Shown here one piece after another: positions 1-5,146 of a stretch of DNA of 5,146 nucleotides. The position numbers and the translations under genes were made by a program. The notes under the pieces were generated by a model. It searched no databases, was not told the origin of the DNA, and worked only from the letters and a program-made list of their open reading frames with translations. The DNA is from Pseudomonadota bacterium (GTDB lineage Bacteria > Pseudomonadota > Alphaproteobacteria > Rhizobiales > Devosiaceae): NCBI GenBank assembly GCA_023390785.1, contig JAEWCE010000075.1:1-5146 (forward strand), given 5' to 3'. Position 1 is the first letter of the stretch. Each line of letters opens with the position of its first letter.

Positions 1-12
1 GCCCAAAACGCG

Positions 13-495
13 TTGTCGTCCGCTACCGCCCTATATAGGGCATGGGGACGCGTTGGCCTATCGGCGATCCGGCCGTCGGGCTTCGTCATGACGATCGTTC
101 TCGTCGGGCTCGGGGCCGGGGGATGCAGCTTTTCCCGCACCGACCAGAGTGCCTACGCCAAGGCCGACGACAGCGACCTCACCGGCTCGATCGCGCGACC
201 GGCGAAGGAAGCCCCGCCGACCGAGACCGATATGGCCTTCGCCCGCAACGCCGCCACCGACGTCCTCAGCAAGGGCGACAAGGATTCCAGCCAGCATTGG
301 GAGAATCCGGAGACCGGAGCGCGCGGCTCGGTGACGCCGATCGCGCAATCCTATGCCGCCGAGGACGGCCGCAAATGCCGCGATTTCCTGGCGAGCTACG
401 TCAACGGGACGACAGAAAGCTGGCTCCAGGGCGCCGGCTGCCAAAGCAGCCGTGGCCGTTGGGAGATTCATACGCTAAAGCCGTGGCGGAGCTGA
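13..495 (+). CDS. RT0821/Lpp0805-family surface protein, probable lipoprotein
   Basis: Small exported protein of unknown molecular function, related to the C-terminal part of rickettsial 17 kDa surface antigens. A hydrophobic stretch (about residues 23-37) ends in LGAGGC, a weak lipobox (Ala at -3), with Cys38 as the likely lipidated residue. A low-complexity, charged linker follows (about 45-85). The conserved C-terminal domain (about 95-157) shows W-ENPETG-G-VTP, then a GRKCRDF block, then a second Cys (GAGC) and GRW; this spacing of two Cys and Trp residues is typical of the family. The listed start is a TTG, but the frame stays open to the window edge, so the true start may be upstream. 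The only in-frame ATG (88) would leave a 12-residue leader without a positive n-region, which is unlikely. The TGA stop lies inside a palindromic repeat. Family assignment is fairly sure; lipidation and start are not. Confidence 0.75.
   Translation: MSSATALYRAWGRVGLSAIRPSGFVMTIVLVGLGAGGCSFSRTDQSAYAKADDSDLTGSIARPAKEAPPTETDMAFARNAATDVLSKGDKDSSQHWENPETGARGSVTPIAQSYAAEDGRKCRDFLASYVNGTTESWLQGAGCQSSRGRWEIHTLKPWRS
28..41. repeat. 14-bp perfect palindrome near the 5' end of the surface-protein gene
   Basis: GCCCTATATAGGGC is a perfect self-complementary 14-mer with an AT core in otherwise GC-rich sequence. It falls within the predicted signal-peptide codons (Ala-Leu-Tyr-Arg-Ala) if translation starts at 13 or upstream. 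If the real start were further downstream, it would sit in the promoter or leader. No function can be assigned from sequence alone. Confidence 0.4.
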
Positions 496-542
496 GCATG
501 ATCCGGAAAAGTGGGAACCGGTTTTCCGATAAGGTCATGCTC
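494..542. repeat. REP-like palindromic repeat overlapping a stop codon
   Basis: Imperfect palindrome with outer arms GAGCATG (494-500) and CATGCTC (536-542) and inner arms CGGAAAA (504-510) and TTTTCCG (522-528), separated by an 11-nt centre containing GGGAACC. I recognise this sequence from memory as a very common intergenic repeat in Bradyrhizobium, Rhodopseudomonas and related Rhizobiales. Its first two bases are the last two of the TGA stop (493-495) of the surface-protein gene. The RNA could fold into a hairpin that protects the 3' end or weakens read-through, but there is no following U-run, so it is not a classic intrinsic terminator. Confidence 0.7.
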
Positions 543-571
543 CAAACTTAGAGAATCGGCCCGCGCCGCTA

Positions 572-600
572 GTTGCAGAAATGCCACTCTCTCCCCACAT
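572..600 (+). promoter_or_regulatory. Candidate RpoH (heat-shock) promoter for the DnaJ-family gene
   Basis: GTTGCAG (572-578) and CCCCACAT (593-600) are separated by 14 nt. The known sigma-32 consensus is CTTGAAA, 13-14 nt, CCCCATAT: the -10 half matches at 7 of 8 positions, the -35 half at 4 of 7. Transcription would begin near 607, about 55 nt before the ATG of a DnaJ-family co-chaperone, a natural RpoH target. The weak -35 and the fact that alphaproteobacterial RpoH sites are often looser keep confidence low. The CCCCAC also forms one arm of a 6-bp hairpin with GTGGGG at 610-615. Confidence 0.35.
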
Positions 601-647
601 GGATCGCAGGTGGGGCGGGGAGCCCTTTGAACAATTTCGAAGTCTTG

Positions 648-653
648 AAGGAG
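648..653 (+). promoter_or_regulatory. Shine-Dalgarno of the DnaJ-family gene
   Basis: AAGGAG lies 9 nt upstream of the ATG at 663. It is the strongest ribosome binding site in the window and fixes that start codon. Confidence 0.75.
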
Positions 654-662
654 ACGTGACGG

Positions 663-1625
663 ATGCGCGACCCCTATGAGGTCTTGGGGGTGCCGCGGAG
701 CGCCAGCGCTGCCGCGATCAAGAGCGCCTATCGCAAGCTTGCCAAGAAGCACCATCCCGACAGCAACAAGGACGACCCGAAAGCCGCCGAGCGCTTCTCC
801 GAGATCAACTCGGCGAACGAGATCATCGGCGACGAGGACAAGCGCAAGCAGTTCGACCGCGGCGAGATCGACGCCGAGGGCAAGCCGCGCTTCCAGGGGT
901 TTCCGGGCGGTGGCGGGCCGCGCGGCCGTGCCGGCCCCGGCGGGTTTGAAAGCTATACGTTCCGCTCCGGCGGCGGCCCCGGCGCGGGCGGCGGCGCGTT
1001 CGAGGATATCCTCAACAGCATGTTCGGCGGCGGCATGCGCGGCGCACGGCCGGGGGCCGGCGGCGGAGCTCAGTTCGACTTCGACACCGGCGGCATCGGG
1101 CTCGATCTCGACGTCAACGTTGCCATGTCCGTCACGCTGGAGGAATCGGTCAAGGGCGGCGAAAAGCGCGTCCGGCTGCCGACGGGCAAGGAGCTCAACG
1201 TCAAGATTCCGGCCGGCGTTACCGAAGGCCAGCAGATCCGGCTGCGCGGGCAGGGCGAGAGCGCGCAGGGTCATCCGCCCGGCGATCTCCTGATCACCAT
1301 CAACATCGCGCCGCACCCGTTCTTCAAGGTCGAGGGCGCCGACCTCCGGATCGACCTGCCGGTCACGCTCTACGAGGCGGTGCTCGGCGGCAAGGTCCGC
1401 GTGCCTACGCTCGGCAATGCCGTGGAGCTTTCGGTCCCGAAAAACACCTCCAGTGGCCGCACCTTCCGCCTCAAGGGCAAGGGCCTGCCGAAATCCGGCG
1501 GAACCGGGGATCTCTTCGTCACCGTCAGGATTATGCTACCGGACGGGAACGACGCCGAGCTTGAAGCATTGATGGAGAAGTGGCGGGACCAACACCCCTA
1601 CAATCCACGTAGCGGGCTTGGTTAG
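663..1625 (+). CDS. DnaJ-family (CbpA-type) co-chaperone without zinc finger
   Basis: Cytoplasmic Hsp40 that should deliver unfolded clients to DnaK and stimulate its ATPase. The J domain occupies residues 1-68: DPYEVLGV helix I, the basic helix II, the invariant HPD at 31-33, and the DEDKRKQFDRG end. A Gly/Phe-rich linker spans about 76-140. Two beta-rich substrate-binding domains follow (about 150-225 and 226-295), with the GDLLITINIAPHPFF and GTGDLFVTVRI signatures, then a short dimerisation tail. There is no cysteine in the protein, so the CxxCxGxG zinc modules of true DnaJ are absent; this is a class B/CbpA-like member, and 320 residues is normal for that class. Start set by AAGGAG. The gene stands alone: the palindromic repeat precedes it and opposing genes follow. 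Whether it is the main housekeeping J protein cannot be decided here, since a zinc-finger DnaJ is normally encoded beside dnaK. Confidence 0.93.
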   Translation: MRDPYEVLGVPRSASAAAIKSAYRKLAKKHHPDSNKDDPKAAERFSEINSANEIIGDEDKRKQFDRGEIDAEGKPRFQGFPGGGGPRGRAGPGGFESYTFRSGGGPGAGGGAFEDILNSMFGGGMRGARPGAGGGAQFDFDTGGIGLDLDVNVAMSVTLEESVKGGEKRVRLPTGKELNVKIPAGVTEGQQIRLRGQGESAQGHPPGDLLITINIAPHPFFKVEGADLRIDLPVTLYEAVLGGKVRVPTLGNAVELSVPKNTSSGRTFRLKGKGLPKSGGTGDLFVTVRIMLPDGNDAELEALMEKWRDQHPYNPRSGLG

Positions 1626-1724
1626 GTTATCGAACTGAAGGGGTTTCCTAAACACCTGGGGCATCGTCCTGGAGATGATGCTCATCATACGCCTGAGGCG
1701 TGGTAGCGCTTCATCAGCTCGACG

Positions 1725-1752
1725 TATCGGCTGTCCGGCGGGGCAGCCGATA
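1725..1752. repeat. 9-bp perfect inverted repeat
   Basis: TATCGGCTG (1725-1733) and CAGCCGATA (1744-1752) are exact reverse complements around a 10-nt GC-rich loop. On the plus strand the stem is followed by AAAA, not T, and on the minus strand the T-run comes before the stem, so it is not an intrinsic terminator in either direction. Confidence 0.5.
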
Positions 1753-1759
1753 AAAAGGT

Positions 1760-1811
1760 GCGGCCTCGAGAGGGGGACCAGCGCGGTACCAATAACCCCA
1801 ATCGAGGCCGC
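1760..1811. repeat. 10-bp perfect inverted repeat with nested pairing
   Basis: GCGGCCTCGA (1760-1769) and TCGAGGCCGC (1802-1811) are exact reverse complements. Immediately inside, after a 2x2 mismatch, GGGG (1772-1775) can pair with CCCC (1796-1799), and the centre includes the palindrome GGTACC (1785-1790). This would make a long, stable hairpin in RNA of either strand. It sits inside the presumed gene remnant, so coding origin and structural role are hard to separate. Confidence 0.5.
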
Positions 1812-1838
1812 CCGCGTCGATCGGCGGATCGAACGCCA

Positions 1839-1873
1839 CTCATAATCGCGTGAACACTCGGTGCGATAATGAG
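1839..1873. repeat. 11-bp imperfect inverted repeat
   Basis: CTCATAATCGC (1839-1849) pairs with GCGATAATGAG (1863-1873) with a single mismatch around a 13-nt loop. It is about 65 nt beyond the stop of the anti-sigma gene on the minus strand and could lie in its 3' untranslated RNA. No T-run follows on either strand. Confidence 0.4.
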
Positions 1874-1938
1874 ACGCGCCGATGTCTTGATTCCAAATTT
1901 TCAATGACGGAATCTGGGCACTGTCCTCAAGCGGTGGT

Positions 1939-2709
1939 TTACGTGCCGTTTTTCTCAGCCTGGTCATAGACCGCCTGCGCCACCTTGGTCAGCCGATCGC
2001 GATCGCCGCCGCCGCTGACGACGTAGCCGACGCCGCGTTCGGCCCAGAACAGCGCGCCGTCCTTGTCGGTCCTGGCGTACCGCATTTGCGTCGCACCATT
2101 CTCGGTCTTGGCGGTGTAGATCGTGTAGCGCTCGCCCGAGGCGCCCTCATACATCAGGAACGACGCCGGGCCGTTCGGCCCCGGCAAGAGCCGGCCGCCG
2201 ACCAGCTTCAGCCCGCTCGCCTCCAGGTTCGGTGCGAACACGGTCCAGCCGCAGCGCCGGGTGAGCCAGGCCTGGAGGTGGTCGCGCTCGTTGCCGCCGA
2301 CCTCGACGGGGTGGCGGACCTCGACGACATAGAGGCGGTGAGCGTCGAGCGCGTCCGCGGTGAAGCTCTGGAAGGTCGAGGGGGCGCTGGCGGCGCCATG
2401 CGCGACCCAGCCGGCGGTGCCGCCGGCGACGAAGGCAACCAGCACGGCCGCGGCGGCGCCATAGAGCCATTGCCGCGGGCGGCGCTCCAGCCGCTCCAGC
2501 TCCAGCCGTGCCGGCACCGGCTCGTGGGCGATGGAATCGTAGCGGGCGTGCAGCATCTCCGCCATGGCGCGCCACGACTGCACGCGCTCGGCCTCTTCAG
2601 GATGGGCGGCCAGCCAAGCCTCGACGTCGGCGCGGCGCTCGGCCGGCAGCTCGCCGTCGACATAGGCGTGCAATTCGTCCTCGGTCACTGGGATCTTGCG
2701 CTCGTTCAT
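1939..2709 (-). CDS. Transmembrane anti-sigma factor (RsiW-like, COG5662 type)
   Basis: Should bind and silence the ECF sigma factor encoded just upstream, releasing it on an extracytoplasmic signal. In the 256-residue product, residues 8-55 form the cytoplasmic anti-sigma domain (DELHAYVDGELPAERR, then EAWLAAHPEEAERV). It has no HxxxCxxC zinc motif, so it is not a ZAS-type redox sensor. One transmembrane helix lies at about 81-103 (WLYGAAAAVLVAFVAGG), preceded by arginines that place the N-terminus in the cytoplasm. The periplasmic part (104-256), with EVRHPVEV, LVGGRLLPGPNGPASFLMYE and YVVSG, resembles the C-terminal domain shared by many alphaproteobacterial anti-sigma proteins; its signal is unknown. 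The frame extends to a TTG at 2739, but ATG 2709 fits homologues better and has a GAGA-rich stretch upstream. The gap to the sigma gene is 106 nt, larger than the overlap usual in such pairs. Confidence 0.85.
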   Translation of the reverse strand: MNERKIPVTEDELHAYVDGELPAERRADVEAWLAAHPEEAERVQSWRAMAEMLHARYDSIAHEPVPARLELERLERRPRQWLYGAAAAVLVAFVAGGTAGWVAHGAASAPSTFQSFTADALDAHRLYVVEVRHPVEVGGNERDHLQAWLTRRCGWTVFAPNLEASGLKLVGGRLLPGPNGPASFLMYEGASGERYTIYTAKTENGATQMRYARTDKDGALFWAERGVGYVVSGGGDRDRLTKVAQAVYDQAEKNGT

Positions 2710-2815
2710 CTCGATCGTCTCTGGCTCTGTGGCCCACAATGTCGTCCAAGGTTCAACTTCGCTCGCGGCGCCGGCACGCTTCGGGTGGACGATCCGCGAT
2801 GCATCAGCCCCGCCA

Positions 2816-3304
2816 TCATTTCACCCGCCGGAGCGTCGGGCGCTCGCCTTCCAGCGAGGCCTTGACGTGGGCACGGGCACGGGCGAGGCGCGACATCACG
2901 GTGCCGATCGGCACGCCCTGGATGTCGGCGACCTCGCGGTAGCTCATGCCTTCCAGCATGACCAGGAGCAGCACCGAACGCTGCTCCTCGACGAGCGTCG
3001 CCAGTGCCGTTTCGATGTCGCGCCCTTCGGCTTCGGTGCCGCTGGCATCGGGGTTGTTCTCCGTCAGCTGCATGAACTGCGGCCGCCTTGCCAGCGAGCG
3101 GCGCCGGTTTTTGTTGAGGTTGGTCAGGATCGTGTAGAGCCAGCTTCTGACGTCGCCGCCGAGAAACAATCGCTCCGAGCGCAGGGCCCGCACCAGCGTG
3201 TCCTGCACCAGATCGTCGGCCGCGTCCGCGTCGCGCGTGAGCGCGCGGGCGTAGCGGCGCAACGCCGGAATCATGGCTTCCACACTCTGGCGAAACGCAC
3301 TCAT
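2816..3304 (-). CDS. ECF-family RNA polymerase sigma factor
   Basis: Alternative sigma-70 factor of the extracytoplasmic function group, 162 residues, normal for the family. Region 2 spans about 8-75: the core-binding motif DLVQDTLVRAL (31-41) and the DNA-melting/-10 recognition segment RSWLYTILTNLNKNRRR (53-69). A short linker (70-95) follows, then region 4 (about 96-150), with LVEEQRSVLLLVMLEGMSY and the helix-turn-helix VPIGTVMSRLARAR (131-144) that reads the -35 element. Regions 1 and 3 are absent, as expected for ECF. The frame continues upstream into antisense of fabI (to 3601), but only the ATG at 3304 starts with the normal family N-terminus. It is transcribed away from fabI, with the anti-sigma gene downstream in the same direction. 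It is not the general-stress EcfG system, because no NepR or PhyR gene is adjacent. The regulon cannot be told from this window. Confidence 0.93.
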   Translation of the reverse strand: MSAFRQSVEAMIPALRRYARALTRDADAADDLVQDTLVRALRSERLFLGGDVRSWLYTILTNLNKNRRRSLARRPQFMQLTENNPDASGTEAEGRDIETALATLVEEQRSVLLLVMLEGMSYREVADIQGVPIGTVMSRLARARAHVKASLEGERPTLRRVK

Positions 3305-3346
3305 TGCGGTCTTGACGTCCTGGTCTCGGGCGCGAGCGCCTCGATG

Positions 3347-3376
3347 ATCATAACACCCGAACGGAACGGCTATTCC
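3347..3376 (-). promoter_or_regulatory. Candidate ECF-type promoter of the sigma gene
   Basis: Reading the minus strand, GGAATA (3376-3371) is followed after 16 nt by GTTATG (3354-3349). This resembles the GGAAC-type -35 with GTT-type -10 and 16-17 nt spacing known for ECF sigma factors. Transcription would start near 3342, leaving a leader of about 38 nt before the ATG at 3304. ECF genes are commonly autoregulated, so this would be the expected place. An overlapping TATGAT (3352-3347) could instead be a housekeeping -10, but it lacks a good -35. A second GGAAC (3363-3367) on the plus strand is 23 nt from a CGTT, which is too far. Confidence 0.35.
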
Positions 3377-3381
3377 GGTGC

Positions 3382-3409
3382 TCGAAACAGCGTTAACGCG
3401 GCGTATTAG
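3382..3409 (+). promoter_or_regulatory. Weak candidate promoter of fabI with embedded palindrome
   Basis: TCGAAA (3382-3387) and TATTAG (3404-3409) are 16 nt apart and match the sigma-70 hexamers at 4 of 6 positions each. The spacer contains the perfect 10-bp palindrome GCGTTAACGC (3390-3399), a reasonable shape and place for a repressor site. This would give a leader of about 60 nt before the fabI ATG. It is only a plausible reading; promoter calls in GC-rich alphaproteobacteria are unreliable. Confidence 0.25.
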
Positions 3410-3476
3410 GGCTGTACCGCCGGGGAGGGCTGGTGTACCTCCAGACCTCAGCAAGAGTTCGACTGGACGTTCCAAC

Positions 3477-4292
<816 letters not shown>

Positions 4293-4305
4293 TCTTCAGG
4301 CTGGA

Positions 4306-4905
4306 ATGGCCGTGCCCACGATCTACTATCTTCGCCACGGCGAGACCGAGTGGAATGCGCTCGGCAGGCTTCAGGGCACCAAGGACATTCCGCTCAATGC
4401 GCGCGGGTGCGGTCAGGCCGTCCAGGCCGGCGGCATTCTCGCCGACCTGTTCAAGCGCGAGGGGCGCGACAAGGCGGCGCTGCCTTACGTGTCGAGCCCG
4501 CTCGGCCGTGCGCGCCAGACCATGGAACTCGCACGGGGCAAGCTCGAACTGCCGGTCGCCGACTATGCGCTCGATGATCGCTTGCGCGAGATCGGCTATG
4601 GTAGCTGGGAAGGGCTGACGCTGGCCGAGAGCGAGGCGAAAGATCCCGACATTTATGCGAGGCGCCTCGCCGACAAATGGACGGTGGGTCCTGTCGGCGG
4701 GGAGACCTACGCGGACGTGCAGGTGCGGGTGCGCGCCTGGTACGACCAGCTCCAGGCCGACACCGTCGCGGTCGCCCATGGCGGGACCTGCCGGGCCCTG
4801 ATGGTCTCGCTGGGCCTGGAGACCCCGGCCAGCGCTGCCGAGCTCTATATCGAGCAGGGCGCCGTCTACGTGTTTCGTGACGGCCGGCTGGAGAAGTTCA
4901 GCTAG
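4306..4905 (+). CDS. Histidine phosphatase superfamily protein (phosphoglycerate mutase-like)
   Basis: Branch-1 histidine phosphatase of 199 residues. The catalytic RHGETEWN motif is at 10-17, His11 being the residue that is phosphorylated. SSPLGRARQT (63-72) supplies the phosphate-binding Arg68, LREIGYGSWEG (93-103) the probable acid Glu95, and VAHGG (156-160) the second catalytic His158. Length and motifs fit the GpmB/CobC-like phosphatases rather than a glycolytic cofactor-dependent mutase, which is longer (about 250 residues), so a small-molecule phosphatase of unknown substrate is likelier; many such proteins are annotated as phosphoglycerate mutase. The start is the ATG at 4306, 13 bp after fabI, giving MAVPTIYYLRHGE; the frame is open back into fabI but not family-like there. 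The short gap implies co-transcription with fabI. Confidence 0.92.
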   Translation: MAVPTIYYLRHGETEWNALGRLQGTKDIPLNARGCGQAVQAGGILADLFKREGRDKAALPYVSSPLGRARQTMELARGKLELPVADYALDDRLREIGYGSWEGLTLAESEAKDPDIYARRLADKWTVGPVGGETYADVQVRVRAWYDQLQADTVAVAHGGTCRALMVSLGLETPASAAELYIEQGAVYVFRDGRLEKFS

Positions 4906-4914
4906 GCGGTTTTT

Positions 4915-5017
4915 TCGTCATTCCGGGGCGGTGCGCAGCACCTAACCCGGAATCTCGAGATTCTCAGGTGCGCAAGTGCGCACCATAGTTCGCCCTTCGG
5001 GCGCCCCGGAATGACGA
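4915..5017. repeat. 103-bp palindromic intergenic element with cloverleaf potential
   Basis: Terminal arms of 16 bp, TCGTCATTCCGGGGCG (4915-4930) and its exact reverse complement (5002-5017), enclose further self-complementary blocks: GTGC-GCA-GCAC (4931-4941), the 14-bp palindrome GAATCTCGAGATTC (4950-4963), GGTGCGCA-AG-TGCGCACC (4967-4984) and CGCCC-TTC-GGGCG (4991-5003, sharing two bases with the outer stem). The RNA or single-stranded DNA can fold as a multi-armed structure. I recognise the sequence from memory as a family repeated very many times between genes in Bradyrhizobium and Rhodopseudomonas. It has no coding capacity, so if mobile it depends on an enzyme elsewhere (MITE- or REP-like). 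It sits 9 bp after the phosphatase stop; the T-run 4910-4915 comes before the stem, so it is not an intrinsic terminator for that gene. Confidence 0.8.
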
Positions 5018-5089
5018 GTGTGTTTGACCCCGGTGTCCCCTCGCGTTACCACCAAAAGTCAGAACTGACTTACGAACCACCGAGCAGCG
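5018..5089 (+). promoter_or_regulatory. aroC leader with possible promoter and a small palindrome
   Basis: TTGACC (5024-5029) is a fair -35, but the best -10 at 17 nt (TACCAC, 5047-5052) matches only 3 of 6 positions, so a promoter here is weakly supported. AAGTCAG-AA-CTGACTT (5056-5071) is a perfect 7-bp inverted repeat ending 18 nt before the ATG; it may be an operator or a hairpin over the ribosome binding region. The Shine-Dalgarno is poor (GAG at 5082-5084). aroC could equally be reached by read-through from fabI and the phosphatase gene across the palindromic element. Confidence 0.3.
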
Positions 5090-5146
5090 ATGTCCTTCAA
5101 CACCTTCGGCCACATGTTCCGCGTCACCACCTTCGGCGAGAGCCAT
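5090..5146 (+). CDS. aroC: Chorismate synthase, N-terminal fragment (cut by window edge)
   Basis: Only 19 codons are present, MSFNTFGHMF then RVTTFGESH, but this is the highly conserved start of chorismate synthase, including the FGESH signature whose histidine is an active-site residue. The enzyme uses reduced FMN to convert 5-enolpyruvylshikimate 3-phosphate to chorismate, the branch point for aromatic amino acids, folate and quinones. The gene runs on past the right edge in the plus direction; the full protein is usually about 360 residues. Placement after fabI and a histidine phosphatase matches the order I remember in other Rhizobiales. Confidence 0.93.
   Translation, partial: MSFNTFGHMFRVTTFGESH

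Larger units (their letters stand above)
1685..1843 (-). pseudogene. Possible frameshifted remnant of a small gene (unrecognised)
   Basis: Two overlapping minus-strand frames each look like coding sequence over part of their length. One (1839 down to 1714, preceded directly by TGA) reads VAFDPPIDAGGLDWGYWY, continues RAGPPLEAAPFYRLP, and uses mostly G/C-ending codons. The other (ATG at 1843, stop at 1685-1687) loses its rare-codon character only near its end, reading PDSRYVELMKRYHASGV before the stop. Joining the first half of one frame to the second half of the other, with a shift near 1735-1745, gives a continuous protein-like sequence with a natural end. This suggests a gene broken by frameshift and lacking its original start. 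I do not recognise the family. The alternative is an intact 52-residue ORF on 1685-1843, or no gene at all. Confidence 0.3.
1626..1938. other. 313-bp intergenic region with inverted repeats and degraded coding sequence
   Basis: Lies between the converging DnaJ-family and anti-sigma genes. No intact convincing gene is seen. It holds a short hairpin (1689-1701, ACGCCT-G-AGGCGT), three larger inverted repeats (1725-1752, 1760-1811, 1839-1873) and minus-strand frames that resemble a broken small gene (1685-1843). No stem is followed by a U-run in either direction, so terminators for the two converging genes are not obvious, although the stems could stall or protect both transcripts. A minus-strand frame stays open across 1536-1967, but it overlaps the ends of both flanking genes, has a composition unlike a gene and is not believed. 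Confidence 0.6.

Noticed and set aside
468..1316. Long minus-strand open frame opposite the DnaJ-family gene
   Set aside because: It is the antisense shadow of the GC-rich J-protein gene, composed of Ala/Arg/Leu-rich low-complexity sequence without any recognisable domain.
1725..1757. Hairpin followed by AAAA as an intrinsic terminator
   Set aside because: Polarity is wrong: no T-run follows the stem on either strand.
1536..1967. 143-residue minus-strand open frame across the dnaJ-anti-sigma gap
   Set aside because: It overlaps the 3' ends of both real genes and its codon use is not gene-like; only parts of other frames in this gap look coding.
3363..3394. Plus-strand GGAAC and CGTT as an ECF promoter for fabI
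   Set aside because: The spacer is 23 nt, well beyond the 16-17 nt usual for ECF promoters.
2086..3409. Plus-strand open frames opposite the sigma and anti-sigma genes
   Set aside because: Shadows of the minus-strand pair, which show clear sigma region 2/region 4 and anti-sigma/transmembrane features.
4906..5017. T-run plus palindrome after the phosphatase gene as a terminator
   Set aside because: The T-run precedes the stem on the plus strand and becomes an A-run on the minus strand, so it does not have intrinsic terminator layout.
4964..5146. 60-residue minus-strand open frame at the right edge
   Set aside because: It runs through the palindromic element and antisense to the aroC start; no coding signal.

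Overview
The window is GC-rich, with strongly G/C-biased third codon positions, and reads as chromosome of an alphaproteobacterium, most likely a Bradyrhizobium or close relative in the Bradyrhizobiaceae. The grounds are the gene set and order, the protein sequences, and two palindromic intergenic elements (494-542 and 4915-5017) that I recognise from memory as families scattered through genomes of that group. No database search was run, so the genus is inferred.

Layout. Positions 13-495 (+) encode a small exported, probably lipid-anchored protein of the RT0821/Lpp0805 (rickettsial 17 kDa antigen-like) family; its true start may lie left of the window. A palindromic repeat overlaps its stop codon. 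A possible heat-shock (RpoH-like) promoter and a good Shine-Dalgarno follow, then a DnaJ-family co-chaperone of the CbpA type without zinc finger (663-1625, +). The gap 1626-1938 holds several inverted repeats and what looks like the frameshifted remains of a small minus-strand gene. Next, on the minus strand, come an ECF sigma factor (2816-3304) and downstream of it its likely membrane-bound anti-sigma factor (1939-2709). A 172-bp divergent promoter region separates the sigma gene from fabI (3477-4292, +), followed after 13 bp by a histidine phosphatase (4306-4905, +). A 103-bp palindromic element and a short leader precede the first 19 codons of aroC, chorismate synthase (5090-5146, +, cut by the window edge).

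How the genes fit together. FabI performs the last reduction of the fatty-acid elongation cycle; AroC makes chorismate. The order surface protein, dnaJ, fabI, phosphatase, aroC is, as I recall, similar in other Rhizobiales, so the sigma/anti-sigma pair and the degraded segment look like a lineage-specific insertion into a conserved housekeeping neighbourhood. The sigma/anti-sigma pair is a self-contained envelope-to-transcription signalling module: the anti-sigma factor should hold the sigma factor at the membrane until a signal outside the cytoplasm releases it. A candidate ECF-type promoter upstream of the sigma gene suggests autoregulation.

I see no tRNA or rRNA gene, CRISPR array, intact insertion sequence or clear new multi-gene system. 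The points most worth a second look are the degraded segment with nested inverted repeats (1685-1873), the two palindromic elements, the candidate ECF and RpoH promoters, and an unusual inhibitor-pocket region in FabI.
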